Source: a candidate division Zixibacteria bacterium RBG-1
GTDB lineage: Bacteria > Zixibacteria > MSB-5A5 > DSPP01 > RBG-1
Length of the DNA stretch: 64,000 nt
Direction of reading: 5' to 3'
Assembly (NCBI GenBank): GCA_000447245.1
Contig: AUYT01000001.1
Coordinates: 414,825-478,824, forward strand
Within the stretch, counting starts at the first letter, position 1. Each line of letters opens with the position of its first letter. The position numbers and the translations under genes are program-made. The notes beneath the pieces are model-generated. The model had not been told where the DNA came from. It saw only the letters and a list, made by a program, of their open reading frames with translations, and searched no databases. This document shows positions 34,375 through 43,328 of the stretch, one piece after another.

Positions 34375-37053
34375 ATGCCGAAAGCAGAAATTCCCAAACA
34401 GTATAACCCTAAACCGGTAGAGCCCAAATGGTACGACCAGTGGCTTAAATCCGGGATTTTTTACGCCAAAGCCGATTCTCCCAAAGAATCCTTTAGTATG
34501 GTCATTCCCCCTCCTAACATTACGGATGTCTTACACTTAGGGCATGGATTAAATAATACCCTGCAGGATATTTTGATCCGCTGGAAAAGGATGCAGGGAT
34601 ACGAAGCCATGTGGCTGCCGGGAACCGACCATGCTGGAATTGCCACCCAAGTGATGATTGAGAAAAAATTAGTCAGTGAAGGGAAAACCAAGTGGGATTT
34701 AGGCCGAGAAAAATTTATCCAATTGGTCTGGGAATGGAAAGAGAAAAACGGAGAATATATTTTAAATCAGCTCAAAAAAATCGGCTGTTCCTGTGACTGG
34801 CCTCGGACTCGGTTCACCTTAGATGAGATGCTAACCAATGCCGTCTTAGAGGTCTTTGTAAGATTATACAATAAAGGTTTAATCTACAAAGGGAAATATA
34901 TCATCAACTGGTGTCCCCGCTGTTTAACCTCTCTTTCAGATGATGAAACCATAAGAGAGGAAACTGCCGGGAATCTGTGGTACATAAAATACCCTTTAAA
35001 AAATAGCAAGGATTTTCTCACAGTTGCCACTACCAGACCGGAAACAATGTTAGGAGATACCGCCTTGGCTGTTAATCCTAATGATAAAAGATATAAGAAA
35101 TATGTGGGTAAAACTGCCATTCTACCTATTATAGGCAGAGAACTCCCTATTATCGAAGACCATTTGGTTGACCCAGAATTTGGAACTGGTGTAGTCAAAG
35201 TTACTCCTGCCCATGATAAGTATGATTTTGAAATGGCTAAAAGGCATAACTTAGAAAAAGTAGTGGTGATGAATCCGGATGCCAGTATGAATGAGAACGC
35301 TGGTTTCTATAAAGGTTTAGACCGCTATGAATGTCGTAAAAAATTAGTGGCTGAATTGAAAAAAGAAAAACTGATAGAAAAAATTACTCCCTATCAAGTT
35401 GCTTTAGCCAAATGTTACCGTTGTGACACCGTGATTGAGCCATATTTATCAGAGCAATGGTTTGTTAAAATGCAGCCCTTGGCGGAGCCAGCTATAAAGG
35501 TTTATCAAGAAGGGAAATTACGTTTTCATCCGGAGCATTGGGGAAAAGTTTATCTACACTGGCTGGAAAATATTCAGGATTGGTGTATTTCGCGCCAGCT
35601 GTGGTGGGGACATAGAATACCGGTCTGGTACTGTAAAGATTGCTCGGAAATAAATGTCTCCAAAACTCCGCCGACAGCTTGCAAAAAATGCCAAAGCTCC
35701 AACCTAGAGCAGGACCCGGATGTTCTGGATACCTGGTTTTCCTCCTGGTTGTGGCCCTTTTCCACTTTGGGCTGGCCGGAAGAGACAGCGGACTTGAAAA
35801 AATTTTATCCCACCAAAGCGCTCTTTACCGCCTCTGAAATTGTTTTCTTGTGGGTAGCCCGGATGGTGATGGCCGGCTTAGAATTCAGGCAAGAAGTCCC
35901 TTTTGCAGACGTCTATATCCACGGCACTGTCAGAGATGCAGAAGGGGTTAAAATGAGCAAATCTTTGGGGAACGGAATCGACCCTCTGGATATAATCAGG
36001 GAATACGGAACCGATTCATTGCGATTCAGCATTGTTTTAGCGGCTCCGGACGGCCAGGACCCCTGTATCTCCTTTAACACTTTTGAACAAGGGAGAAATT
36101 TTGCCAACAAATTATGGAACGCCTCCCGCTTGGTGATGCTTTCCTTGGGAGAATTTGTCCCTAAACCGAATTTACTAGAGTCGCTCTCTCAAGAAAATCT
36201 GACCTTAGCTGACCGCTGGATTTTATCCAGATTAAATAAAACCATAGCCGAGATTAACAAAAGGCTCTCAGTTTACCAATTCAATGCCGCGGCTAAACTT
36301 ATCTATGATTTTACCTGGCATGATTTCTGCGACTGGTATTTGGAGACAGCTAAAAGCAGATTTGCGCCAACCAATTCAGCCACCGATTCTCTTTTAGCTC
36401 AAAAAGTTTTAGTCGGTGTTTTGGAAACTATATTAAAACTATTACATCCTTTTACCCCCTTTGTCACCGAAGAGATCTGGCATCTGCTTTTTCCGGTGGA
36501 AGAAAGTAAAACCATCGGTTTAGAAAGCTGGCCTGAAGTCCAAAACCAGTTTTTAGATGAGAAAGCCGAATCAATTATGGGAAACTTACAAGAAATAATA
36601 GTCAACATCCGCAATATAAAATGGGAGATAAATCTGCATCCTTCCAAAAGGCCACTGGTTTTGCTCAAAGTTGAGGATAACGGCGTCAAAGAGGGTTTAA
36701 TAGAGCATCAAAATTATATAATTGAATTAGCCAAGGTCGAAAAACTTGAAATCGGAAAGGTGAAAAAACCGGAAAATTCAGCCGTCCGGGTGCTGAAAGA
36801 TATTGAAATTTATGTGCCTCTGGCCGGTTTGATAGATGTGGAGGAGGAGAAAAACCGGCTGGAAGAGGAGATTGATAAATTAAAATCTCTTTTAGGAAAA
36901 AATAAGGAGAGATTATCTGACAAGAATTTTCTGGCCAAAGCCCCGGCCGAAATCATTGCCAAAGAAAAAGCTAAAAAAGAAGATTGGCAGATGCGTTTGA
37001 AGAAATTAAAGGAAAACTTACAAAGTTTAACCTCAAAGCAGGGGGGAAAATGA
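34375..37053 (+). CDS. valS: Valyl-tRNA synthetase
   Basis: 892 aa class Ia synthetase. It has 'PPPNITDVLHLGHGLNN' (HIGH box as HLGH), the CP1 editing domain ('TTRPETMLGDTALAVNP'), a zinc-type Cys cluster 'WYCKDCSEINVSKTPPTACKKC', the Val-specific 'DVLDTWFSSWLWPFSTLGWP', and 'GVKMSKSLGNGIDPLDII' (KMSKS box). A C-terminal coiled coil ('EEEKNRLEEEIDKLKSLLGKN') binds tRNA. The start gives the expected 'IPKQYNPKPVEPKWYDQW'. It overlaps the DUF4139 gene by four bases, an odd partner for a tRNA synthetase. Confidence 0.98.
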   Translation: MPKAEIPKQYNPKPVEPKWYDQWLKSGIFYAKADSPKESFSMVIPPPNITDVLHLGHGLNNTLQDILIRWKRMQGYEAMWLPGTDHAGIATQVMIEKKLVSEGKTKWDLGREKFIQLVWEWKEKNGEYILNQLKKIGCSCDWPRTRFTLDEMLTNAVLEVFVRLYNKGLIYKGKYIINWCPRCLTSLSDDETIREETAGNLWYIKYPLKNSKDFLTVATTRPETMLGDTALAVNPNDKRYKKYVGKTAILPIIGRELPIIEDHLVDPEFGTGVVKVTPAHDKYDFEMAKRHNLEKVVVMNPDASMNENAGFYKGLDRYECRKKLVAELKKEKLIEKITPYQVALAKCYRCDTVIEPYLSEQWFVKMQPLAEPAIKVYQEGKLRFHPEHWGKVYLHWLENIQDWCISRQLWWGHRIPVWYCKDCSEINVSKTPPTACKKCQSSNLEQDPDVLDTWFSSWLWPFSTLGWPEETADLKKFYPTKALFTASEIVFLWVARMVMAGLEFRQEVPFADVYIHGTVRDAEGVKMSKSLGNGIDPLDIIREYGTDSLRFSIVLAAPDGQDPCISFNTFEQGRNFANKLWNASRLVMLSLGEFVPKPNLLESLSQENLTLADRWILSRLNKTIAEINKRLSVYQFNAAAKLIYDFTWHDFCDWYLETAKSRFAPTNSATDSLLAQKVLVGVLETILKLLHPFTPFVTEEIWHLLFPVEESKTIGLESWPEVQNQFLDEKAESIMGNLQEIIVNIRNIKWEINLHPSKRPLVLLKVEDNGVKEGLIEHQNYIIELAKVEKLEIGKVKKPENSAVRVLKDIEIYVPLAGLIDVEEEKNRLEEEIDKLKSLLGKNKERLSDKNFLAKAPAEIIAKEKAKKEDWQMRLKKLKENLQSLTSKQGGK

Positions 37054-38408
37054 AGAAAATAATTCTGGCACTCACAATTTTATTGGGCTACTCAGTAGTT
37101 TTTTCACAAACTGCTGACAAGCTTTTTTTGACGGTCTATAATCAGGACTTAGCTTTAATCCGGGAAGTCCGCAATCTGGATTTTAAAAAGGGGATATTTG
37201 AAATTAAGTTTAAAGATGTAGCCAGCCAGATTGACCCCACTTCGGTTCATTTTAAAACCCTGAAATTTCCGGACCAGGTGGCCATTTTAGAGCAAAATTA
37301 CCAGTTTGATTTGGTCAGCTCGGAAAAAATTTTGGAAAAATATATAGATAAAACAATCCAGTTAGTCACCAAGCAGGATAAGGAATATAAAGGGGAGTTA
37401 CTCTCTTTTGATAGAGGCGGTTTAACCTTAAAAGACCAAGGTGGCTCCATCAGAATTATCTCCCGAGCAGAGGTGAGAGACCTTTTCTTCCCAGCCCTAC
37501 CAGAGGGTTTGATCACTCGCCCCACTTTAGTCTGGCAATTGGACAGTGATATTTCCGGTAAACAGGAGGCGGAAGTCAGCTACCTCACCAGCGGAATAAA
37601 CTGGCACGCCGAATATGTCGCGGTAATAGATAAAGAGGATAAAAACTTGGAGCTGGCAGGATGGGTATCTATAGATAATCGCTCCGGAGCCACTTATGAA
37701 AATGCTAAATTAAAATTAATTGCTGGTGATATTCATAGAGCAAGAGAAGAATTCGCTCCCATTACAGTATCGGGCCGAGTTATGGATGGGCGGAAAATAA
37801 CTCCCTTTGAAGAAAAAGCCTTTTTTGAATACCATTTATATACCTTAACTCGACCTGCTACTGTTAAGGATAAAGAGATCAAACAAATAACTTTATTCCC
37901 CAGCGCAACAGTTACTGCTAAAAAGGTTTTTACATATGATGGAGCAAGAGATAAGAATAAAGTGAGAGTAAATTTGGAGTTTTTAAATTCAAAGAAGGAC
38001 GGCTTGGGAATTCCCTTACCACAAGGAAAAATTAGAGTATACAAACAAGATGAAGATAAGTCTCAAGAATTTGTAGGGGAAGATTTAATAGACCACACCC
38101 CCAAAGATGAAAAAGTGAGAATCTATGTAGGAAATGCCTTTGATATAGTGGTTGAAAGAACTGAAACTTCTTATGAAAGGCTTAGCGAATCAGTACATAG
38201 ATACAGTTACCAAATTAGTCTTAGAAATCATAAAGAAGAAAAGATAGAAATCACTGTTATTGAACATCTAAATACTGGATGGAAATGGGAGATTTTTGAT
38301 AATAATTACGACTATGTCAAAAAAGACGCTTTCACCGTTGAATTCAGGATTCCCCTGGAAAAGAATTCCGAAAAAAAGCTCAATTATACGGTTCAGTACG
38401 TCCGTTAA
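37050..38408 (+). CDS. Exported DUF4139 family protein
   Basis: 452 aa from the ATG at 37050, which overlaps the valS stop (ATGA) and starts a signal peptide 'MKKIILALTILLGYSVVFSQ'. The DUF4139 pattern is 'LTVYNQDLALIREVRNLDF', 'PTLVWQLDSDISGKQEAEVSYLTSGINWHAEYVAVI', 'LELAGWVSIDNRSGATYENAKLKLIAG' (both continuous in the protein) and a C-terminal 'VEFRIPLEKNSEKKLNYTVQYV'. The family consists of secreted, beta-rich proteins of unknown function. It is followed 19 bases later by a TPR gene with its own strong ribosome site. Confidence 0.85.
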   Translation: MKKIILALTILLGYSVVFSQTADKLFLTVYNQDLALIREVRNLDFKKGIFEIKFKDVASQIDPTSVHFKTLKFPDQVAILEQNYQFDLVSSEKILEKYIDKTIQLVTKQDKEYKGELLSFDRGGLTLKDQGGSIRIISRAEVRDLFFPALPEGLITRPTLVWQLDSDISGKQEAEVSYLTSGINWHAEYVAVIDKEDKNLELAGWVSIDNRSGATYENAKLKLIAGDIHRAREEFAPITVSGRVMDGRKITPFEEKAFFEYHLYTLTRPATVKDKEIKQITLFPSATVTAKKVFTYDGARDKNKVRVNLEFLNSKKDGLGIPLPQGKIRVYKQDEDKSQEFVGEDLIDHTPKDEKVRIYVGNAFDIVVERTETSYERLSESVHRYSYQISLRNHKEEKIEITVIEHLNTGWKWEIFDNNYDYVKKDAFTVEFRIPLEKNSEKKLNYTVQYVR

Positions 38409-38427
38409 ATTAGCATAGGAGGGTAGT

Positions 38428-39696
38428 ATGTTCAAGAGCAGAGCTTTTATTCTAGGACTGATTTTAAATATTGGGTTGGCTTCTGGGCTTGTGGCTCAGC
38501 CGGAGTTACCCTGTGATATGTATGTTCGTTCCGCCAAAATTTATTTAGGGCAAAAGCCGCCGGATTTAGAGTCTGCTTTGAAAAATCTGTTATCGGCGCC
38601 GGAAAAGTGTAAAAAAACCGGAGAAATCGACTATATAATAGGGTTAATCTATGCTGATATGAATATATATGATAAAATGATACAATTTTTTAATTTGGCA
38701 AAAACAAAACAATTAGACCAAACCAGTAAGCTAAAAATAGATTCTGTCTTGGTTGGAAAATGGGGTGAAGTTTTCAAGAAGGGAGCTGAATTTCTAGAAA
38801 AAGCAGACCACGCTTCTGCTTTAAAGCATTTCGAAACAGCTATTATGATTGATTCCTCTCGCTTTGAAGCATACATCAATGCCGGTATAGGAGCTTTGAA
38901 CCTCAATGATTCCACCAAGGCCGAATTCCTTTTTGAAAAAGCTTATAAAGTCGCTCCGGATAATCTAAATGCAAAAACAAATTACGCCACTTTCTTATTA
39001 AACCGTCAGAAATTCAAAGAAGCCACTGGCGTTCTGGAAGAGGTTGTTAAAATGGATCCTAAAAATAAGGAAGCTCTGTTGAATTTAGCCATGTGCTACA
39101 GCGTCCTGGGAGAAAATGAAAAATCATTGACCAGCTATAAATCCGCTACAGTACTGTTAGAAGAGCGTCAAAAGGCAGATCCTAAAAATAAAGATATCCT
39201 GATAGATTTAGCCATGTGCTATTCCCGTTTAGGGGAAAATCAAAAATCTTTAGCCATCTATGACACCGCCGTTGCCTTAGGTTTGGGGGATAAAGATTTG
39301 TATTTCAACCGGGGACTTTTGAAACTTACCCAGGCCCAGGAGATGACCAAAAAAATCATACAAGTCCGGGATTCTATGTTAGCCAAACCCAATGACAAAG
39401 CCCTGGTGGAAAAATCCAACCAGCTGATAGCCGAGCAGAAGAAAATTTTTGGCTCGGCCGAGCCGGATTTCAAGAAAGTGGTGGAGATGGATTCCACTGA
39501 CAAAGAGGGCTGGTTTCAGCTGGGATTTGTGGAGTGGCAGCTGGAGAAACCGGCCGAAGCCCGTAACGCTTTAGAAAGAGTCACAAAACTTCATCCTGAA
39601 AGTAAAGAATCCTGGGAGCTTTTGACTTTGGTTTATACTAAATTGGGGATGAAAAAAGAGGCCGAGAGCGCGGCTCAAAAGGCCAAGAGTCTTTAA
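38428..39696 (+). CDS. Exported tetratricopeptide repeat protein
   Basis: 422 aa with a signal peptide (to about residue 22, 'GLVAQ'). At least six TPR units occur, e.g. 'ALKHFETAIMIDSSRFEAYINAG', 'AKTNYATFLLNRQKFKEATGVLEEV' and 'GWFQLGFVEWQLEKPAEARNALERV' (each unit continuous in the protein). Two neighbouring units are close copies: DPKNKEALLNLAMCYSVLGE and DPKNKDILIDLAMCYSRLGE, a recent internal duplication. It probably acts as a periplasmic or surface protein-protein scaffold. An AGGAGG site precedes the ATG. Confidence 0.85.
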   Translation: MFKSRAFILGLILNIGLASGLVAQPELPCDMYVRSAKIYLGQKPPDLESALKNLLSAPEKCKKTGEIDYIIGLIYADMNIYDKMIQFFNLAKTKQLDQTSKLKIDSVLVGKWGEVFKKGAEFLEKADHASALKHFETAIMIDSSRFEAYINAGIGALNLNDSTKAEFLFEKAYKVAPDNLNAKTNYATFLLNRQKFKEATGVLEEVVKMDPKNKEALLNLAMCYSVLGENEKSLTSYKSATVLLEERQKADPKNKDILIDLAMCYSRLGENQKSLAIYDTAVALGLGDKDLYFNRGLLKLTQAQEMTKKIIQVRDSMLAKPNDKALVEKSNQLIAEQKKIFGSAEPDFKKVVEMDSTDKEGWFQLGFVEWQLEKPAEARNALERVTKLHPESKESWELLTLVYTKLGMKKEAESAAQKAKSL

Positions 39697-39746
39697 CGTT
39701 AATTTTAATTTTCCTTTTAATTAGGATTTAAGGGATTCTCATATCT

Positions 39747-42155
39747 ATGTATGCGGGGGTAGTATTTCCTTTACCATTAAGAAAAGTTTTCACTTATGCA
39801 GTGCCTCCTGCTTTACAAAATAAAATTCAAATTGGCCAGCAGGTTTTAGCACCCTTCAAAAGACAAAGTTTGTCCGGTTTTGTAGTTTCTCTCCCAGCTC
39901 AAACGGAAATAAAAGACCTTAAGCCGCTGCAAGATATTTTAGAACCCCAGTCGGTCTTTTCACCTCAAATTTTAAAACTAACCCAGTGGCTTTCTGACTA
40001 TTATTTCTGCTCCTGGGGAGAAGCCCTCAAAGCGGCCATACCGGCTGAATTGCAGGTTAAATCTCAATTGTGGGTGAAGAAAATTGACTCTTTCTTGCCG
40101 GTTGATAACCTTAATTCTGCTCAAAAAAAACTTTTAGAGATTTTATCAGACCATAAGCCAGTCAGAGCGTCAAGTCTGGCTAAAAGAGCCGGTTTCAAAG
40201 GGGTGTTCTCGGAGCTGTATAATCTAGAAAACAAGGGAATTGTCAAATTGGAATACCGGGTTTCATCTTCCGCCAAAGTAAAGTTAGAGAAAATTATACG
40301 GCTAAAAACTTTTCCCCCAGCTCGAGAACTAAGTTCCAGACAATTTAAGATCTTAGAATTCTTAAAAGAGAAGGGAGGGATTTCATCCCAAACCGAAGTG
40401 AGGCATGAAATGGGTGACTCAGGTTCGATTCTAAAACAACTTAGACAAAAAAATCTAATTGAAATTTTTTCTACCGAAAAATTCCGTGACCCCTGGGAAG
40501 GGTACAAATTTACCCCCAAAAGAATAACCCTAAATTCAGAACAAGCTATCGCTTTAAATAAAATCAGGCCGGCTCTGGAGAGAAATAAATTTCAACCCTT
40601 TTTGCTCTATGGAGTGACCGGCAGCGGTAAAACAGAAATTTATATCGAAGCTATCAAAGAAGTTTTAAAACACAAAAAACGGGCTTTGGTTTTGGTGCCG
40701 GAAATCTCTCTGACAGTACCCACAATTATGAGATTTAAAGCGGTGTTTGGCAATCAGGTAATCAGTTTGCACTCCGGATTATCTGCCGGGGAGAGGTTTG
40801 ATGCCTGGAGAAAAATCAAAGAAGGAAAATTTCCGGTGGTAATCGGTGCCCGCTCCGCTGTTTTTGCTCCTTTGGAAAATTTAGGTCTGATTGTGGTGGA
40901 CGAAGAGCAGGATGCTTCCTATAAGCAGACCGACTCTCCACCCCGCTATAACGCCAGAGATACAGCGGTAATGCGGGGAAAAATTGAAAATATCCCGGTG
41001 ATTTTAGGGTCGGCCACCCCTTCGGTGGAGTCATTCCACAATGCCTTGAAGGGAAAATATGTGCTTTTGGGCTTGGCAAAGAGGGTGGAAGAGAAACCTA
41101 TGGCGGTGGTTAAAATTATTGATTTGAAAAAAGAAAGAGAAAATAAAAATTATGATTACTTAACCGGTGAATTAAAACAGAAGATTCAGGAAAAACTTGC
41201 TTGCAAGGAGCAGGCCATTTTATTTCTGAACCGGAGAGGTTTTTCTACTTTTGTGAAATGTCAGGACTGCGGATTTATTGCTGTCTGCCGGAATTGCAAC
41301 ATCACGCTGACGTATCACCTGACGGATTTGAGTTTGAGATGTCATTACTGCGGTCATACGGAGAAAGCTCCGGGGGTTTGTCCGGCCTGTAACGGAAATC
41401 GGCTATTATACAAGGGAGTTGGGACGCAGAGAGTGGAGACCGAGATTAAGAAAGCTTTCGGGGAAAGTTCGGTCAGAAGGTTAGATTCGGATGTTTCCGG
41501 CAGAAAAAATTCAGCCCGTCAGGTGCTTTTGGATTTCGGAGAAAAGAAATTTCCGATTCTTTTAGGGACGCAGATGGTGACCAAGGGTTTTGATTTTCCG
41601 AATGTGACTTTGGTGGGGGTGATTTCGGCAGATGTGCTGTTAGAGTTGCCAGATTTTAGAGGTAAAGAGCGGACTTTTCAGGTTTTGACGCAGGTGGCTG
41701 GTAGGGCTGGGAGAGGTGATATCCCCGGAGAAGTGATTTTACAGACTTATTATCCGAATGACTGGGCGATAAAATTGGCTGGGGAGCAGGATTTTAAGAA
41801 GTTTTATTCTGAAGAGATTAAGTCACGGGAGGAGCTGTTTTATCCGCCGTTTAGTCATCTGATTTTAATTTTGTTTTTGGGGGAAGAGGAAAAGAAAGTT
41901 AATCTGGTGGCGGAGAAGTTGGCTTTGACATTGAAGGAGAAGATGGGTAAATTGGATTCAAAGGAAAATATTATTTTAGGTCCGGCGCCGGCTCCTTTGG
42001 AGAAATTAAGAAGAAATTATCGCTATCAGGTGGTGGTGAAGACGAAAAAGGTGAGGGAGGTTGTGAAAATTTTGGAGGAGATTTTGGAGGGGAAGGAGTT
42101 TAAGTCAAAGAAGGCGAGGATTGTGGTGGATGTGGACCCGGTGGGGATGATGTGA
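39747..42155 (+). CDS. priA: PriA, primosomal replication restart helicase
   Basis: 802 aa. It has the N-terminal 3' DNA-binding domain ('AGVVFPLPLRKVFTYAVP', 'VLAPFKRQSLSGFVV'), a winged helix, Walker A 'LLYGVTGSGKTEIYIEA', DEEQ box 'IVVDEEQDASYKQ', and 'LGSATPSVESFHNAL'. The zinc-binding cysteines lie in 'KCQDCGFIAVCRNCNITLTY' and 'CHYCG..CPACNG'. It reloads the replisome at broken or stalled forks. Base composition shifts to more G in the last 400 bases. It overlaps the next gene as GTGA. Confidence 0.97.
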   Translation: MYAGVVFPLPLRKVFTYAVPPALQNKIQIGQQVLAPFKRQSLSGFVVSLPAQTEIKDLKPLQDILEPQSVFSPQILKLTQWLSDYYFCSWGEALKAAIPAELQVKSQLWVKKIDSFLPVDNLNSAQKKLLEILSDHKPVRASSLAKRAGFKGVFSELYNLENKGIVKLEYRVSSSAKVKLEKIIRLKTFPPARELSSRQFKILEFLKEKGGISSQTEVRHEMGDSGSILKQLRQKNLIEIFSTEKFRDPWEGYKFTPKRITLNSEQAIALNKIRPALERNKFQPFLLYGVTGSGKTEIYIEAIKEVLKHKKRALVLVPEISLTVPTIMRFKAVFGNQVISLHSGLSAGERFDAWRKIKEGKFPVVIGARSAVFAPLENLGLIVVDEEQDASYKQTDSPPRYNARDTAVMRGKIENIPVILGSATPSVESFHNALKGKYVLLGLAKRVEEKPMAVVKIIDLKKERENKNYDYLTGELKQKIQEKLACKEQAILFLNRRGFSTFVKCQDCGFIAVCRNCNITLTYHLTDLSLRCHYCGHTEKAPGVCPACNGNRLLYKGVGTQRVETEIKKAFGESSVRRLDSDVSGRKNSARQVLLDFGEKKFPILLGTQMVTKGFDFPNVTLVGVISADVLLELPDFRGKERTFQVLTQVAGRAGRGDIPGEVILQTYYPNDWAIKLAGEQDFKKFYSEEIKSREELFYPPFSHLILILFLGEEEKKVNLVAEKLALTLKEKMGKLDSKENIILGPAPAPLEKLRRNYRYQVVVKTKKVREVVKILEEILEGKEFKSKKARIVVDVDPVGMM

Positions 42156-42997
42156 AAATTAATTTGAATATAATCATATTTCATTTAGTGTTGGTTTTAC
42201 TTATTTCAGCTGAAGCCAAAGCTGAAGAAAAAGATTATGGCTTCTTTGATTTAAACAAAAGCGTTTTCCAAGTGCGGGACACAGCCCAATTTTCCCAGAG
42301 CGATAGCCAAAAATATACCGGGTTGGGATTGGCTTTCTTGATACGCCTCGGTTTGGGACATCACGATAATTTGACACAAGCTGAATCGTGGACCGGCCCA
42401 AAGCTAAAGACGAGCAAAACTTATTGGTCCATTCACCTTGAAGGAGGGCTAGTATACAAATCAGCATACTTGCAAGGTTTTGCATCAGGGAAGCGCCCCA
42501 TTCCTGGAACAAGAACCGAACGAGGTTACAGCCACTCAGCAGACTTGGAGGAAAATGGCGTGTTTCTTCGAGTGAGGTTATTTCCTATAGCATCTATTCT
42601 AAATTTGACACCAATTTTAGGTTACAGTTGGCAACTAGATGAGGTTGCTCGCATTTATGACCCTACAGGATCGAACCCTGATTCTTTGAATATCGAGAAT
42701 CGTGATAAAGGTCCCTTTTATGGAGCTGAAATCCAGTATATAGTTCTCCGATTCCCAGATCAACAAGATTTAAGAATAGCTTTCTCCTACACGCATGAAA
42801 ACCTAAGAAATGATAAACTCAATAAATATAGAGTAGAGTTCGGATATTTTGAATATGGGTTTCAGAAAAACTTAAAAAAGAAAAATGTTTTCCGGTTTGT
42901 AGGCTTTCTGACTTTGGTGATAGAGCATGACAGGTGGTCTAGCGGGCGAAAAGATTGGTTTTTGACTCCTTCCTTAGGAGGTGGAATGGTACATTAA
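42152..42997 (+). CDS. Predicted exported beta-barrel protein, function unknown
   Basis: 281 aa with a GTG start overlapping the priA stop. A signal peptide (to about residue 24, 'ISAEAKAEE') is followed by alternating hydrophobic/polar strands: 'YTGLGLAFLIRLGLGHHD', 'YWSIHLEGGLVYKSAYLQG' and 'NVFRFVGFLTLVIEHDRW'. This pattern suits a small outer-membrane barrel. No family is recognised. It is followed within ten bases by a gdh relic, so the region after it has been rearranged, and the true C-terminus could have been longer. Confidence 0.6.
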   Translation: MKINLNIIIFHLVLVLLISAEAKAEEKDYGFFDLNKSVFQVRDTAQFSQSDSQKYTGLGLAFLIRLGLGHHDNLTQAESWTGPKLKTSKTYWSIHLEGGLVYKSAYLQGFASGKRPIPGTRTERGYSHSADLEENGVFLRVRLFPIASILNLTPILGYSWQLDEVARIYDPTGSNPDSLNIENRDKGPFYGAEIQYIVLRFPDQQDLRIAFSYTHENLRNDKLNKYRVEFGYFEYGFQKNLKKKNVFRFVGFLTLVIEHDRWSSGRKDWFLTPSLGGGMVH

Positions 42998-43004
42998 ATG
43001 ATAA

Positions 43005-43064
43005 TTTACACCCACCCTCTCAACTTCATGGCCTCTGCCACTCGCTCAACCGCCACAATATAAG
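43005..43064 (-). pseudogene. Relic: 3' end of a second glutamate dehydrogenase gene
   Basis: These 60 bases match the last 60 bases around the gdhA stop (43328-43387) at 57 positions. On the minus strand they encode the same C-terminus, ending 'EAMKLRGWV' plus TAA. The three differences are CGA/CGG, GTG/GTA and GCC/GCA, all synonymous third positions. On its upstream side the relic is cut off by the hairpin repeats at 43068. It is too short to be functional. Confidence 0.88.
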
Positions 43065-43067
43065 TTT

Positions 43068-43137
43068 GTAGACCCAGCTTGTCCTCAAGCTGGGAAAAAT
43101 TAATATTAATCCCACGTTGGGGACAACGTGGGTCTAC
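43068..43137. repeat. Hairpin repeat B, inverted pair
   Basis: Outer ends GTAGA and TCTAC enclose two 9-bp hairpins with 4-base loops: CCCAGCTTG / CAAGCTGGG (43073-43094) and CCCACGTTG / CAACGTGGG (43111-43132). An AT-rich palindrome (TTAATATTAA) lies between them. The whole element is an imperfect inverted repeat. A third, single copy with stem CCCAGGTTG / CAACCTGGG is at 59979-60000. The stems differ by compensatory changes. Confidence 0.88.
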
Positions 43138-43181
43138 GAGCTGATTATATTAGACAACAACTTGGACTGACCTCACCCTCG

Positions 43182-43232
43182 CCCTCTCCTTATAGGAGAG
43201 GGGATGAAAAACCCTCCCCTTTGAGGGGAGGG
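43182..43232. repeat. Hairpin repeat C, copy 2 (two hairpins)
   Basis: Stem CCCTCTCCT / AGGAGAGGG with loop TAT (43182-43202), then CCCTCCCCT / AGGGGAGGG with loop TTG (43212-43232). The first stem equals that at 25980-26000; the second differs by paired changes. A run of eight G follows near 43285. Together with the relic and repeat B this fills the 331 bases between the barrel gene and gdhA. I see no gene there. Confidence 0.85.
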
Positions 43233-43328
43233 ATGGTTCGACTCGTTCCGATAAGTCAGAGTGAACAAACTCACCATAAAAGGGGGGGGGTCAGTTTCCA
43301 GACAATCGTTTTAAGAAAAAATTTACTT

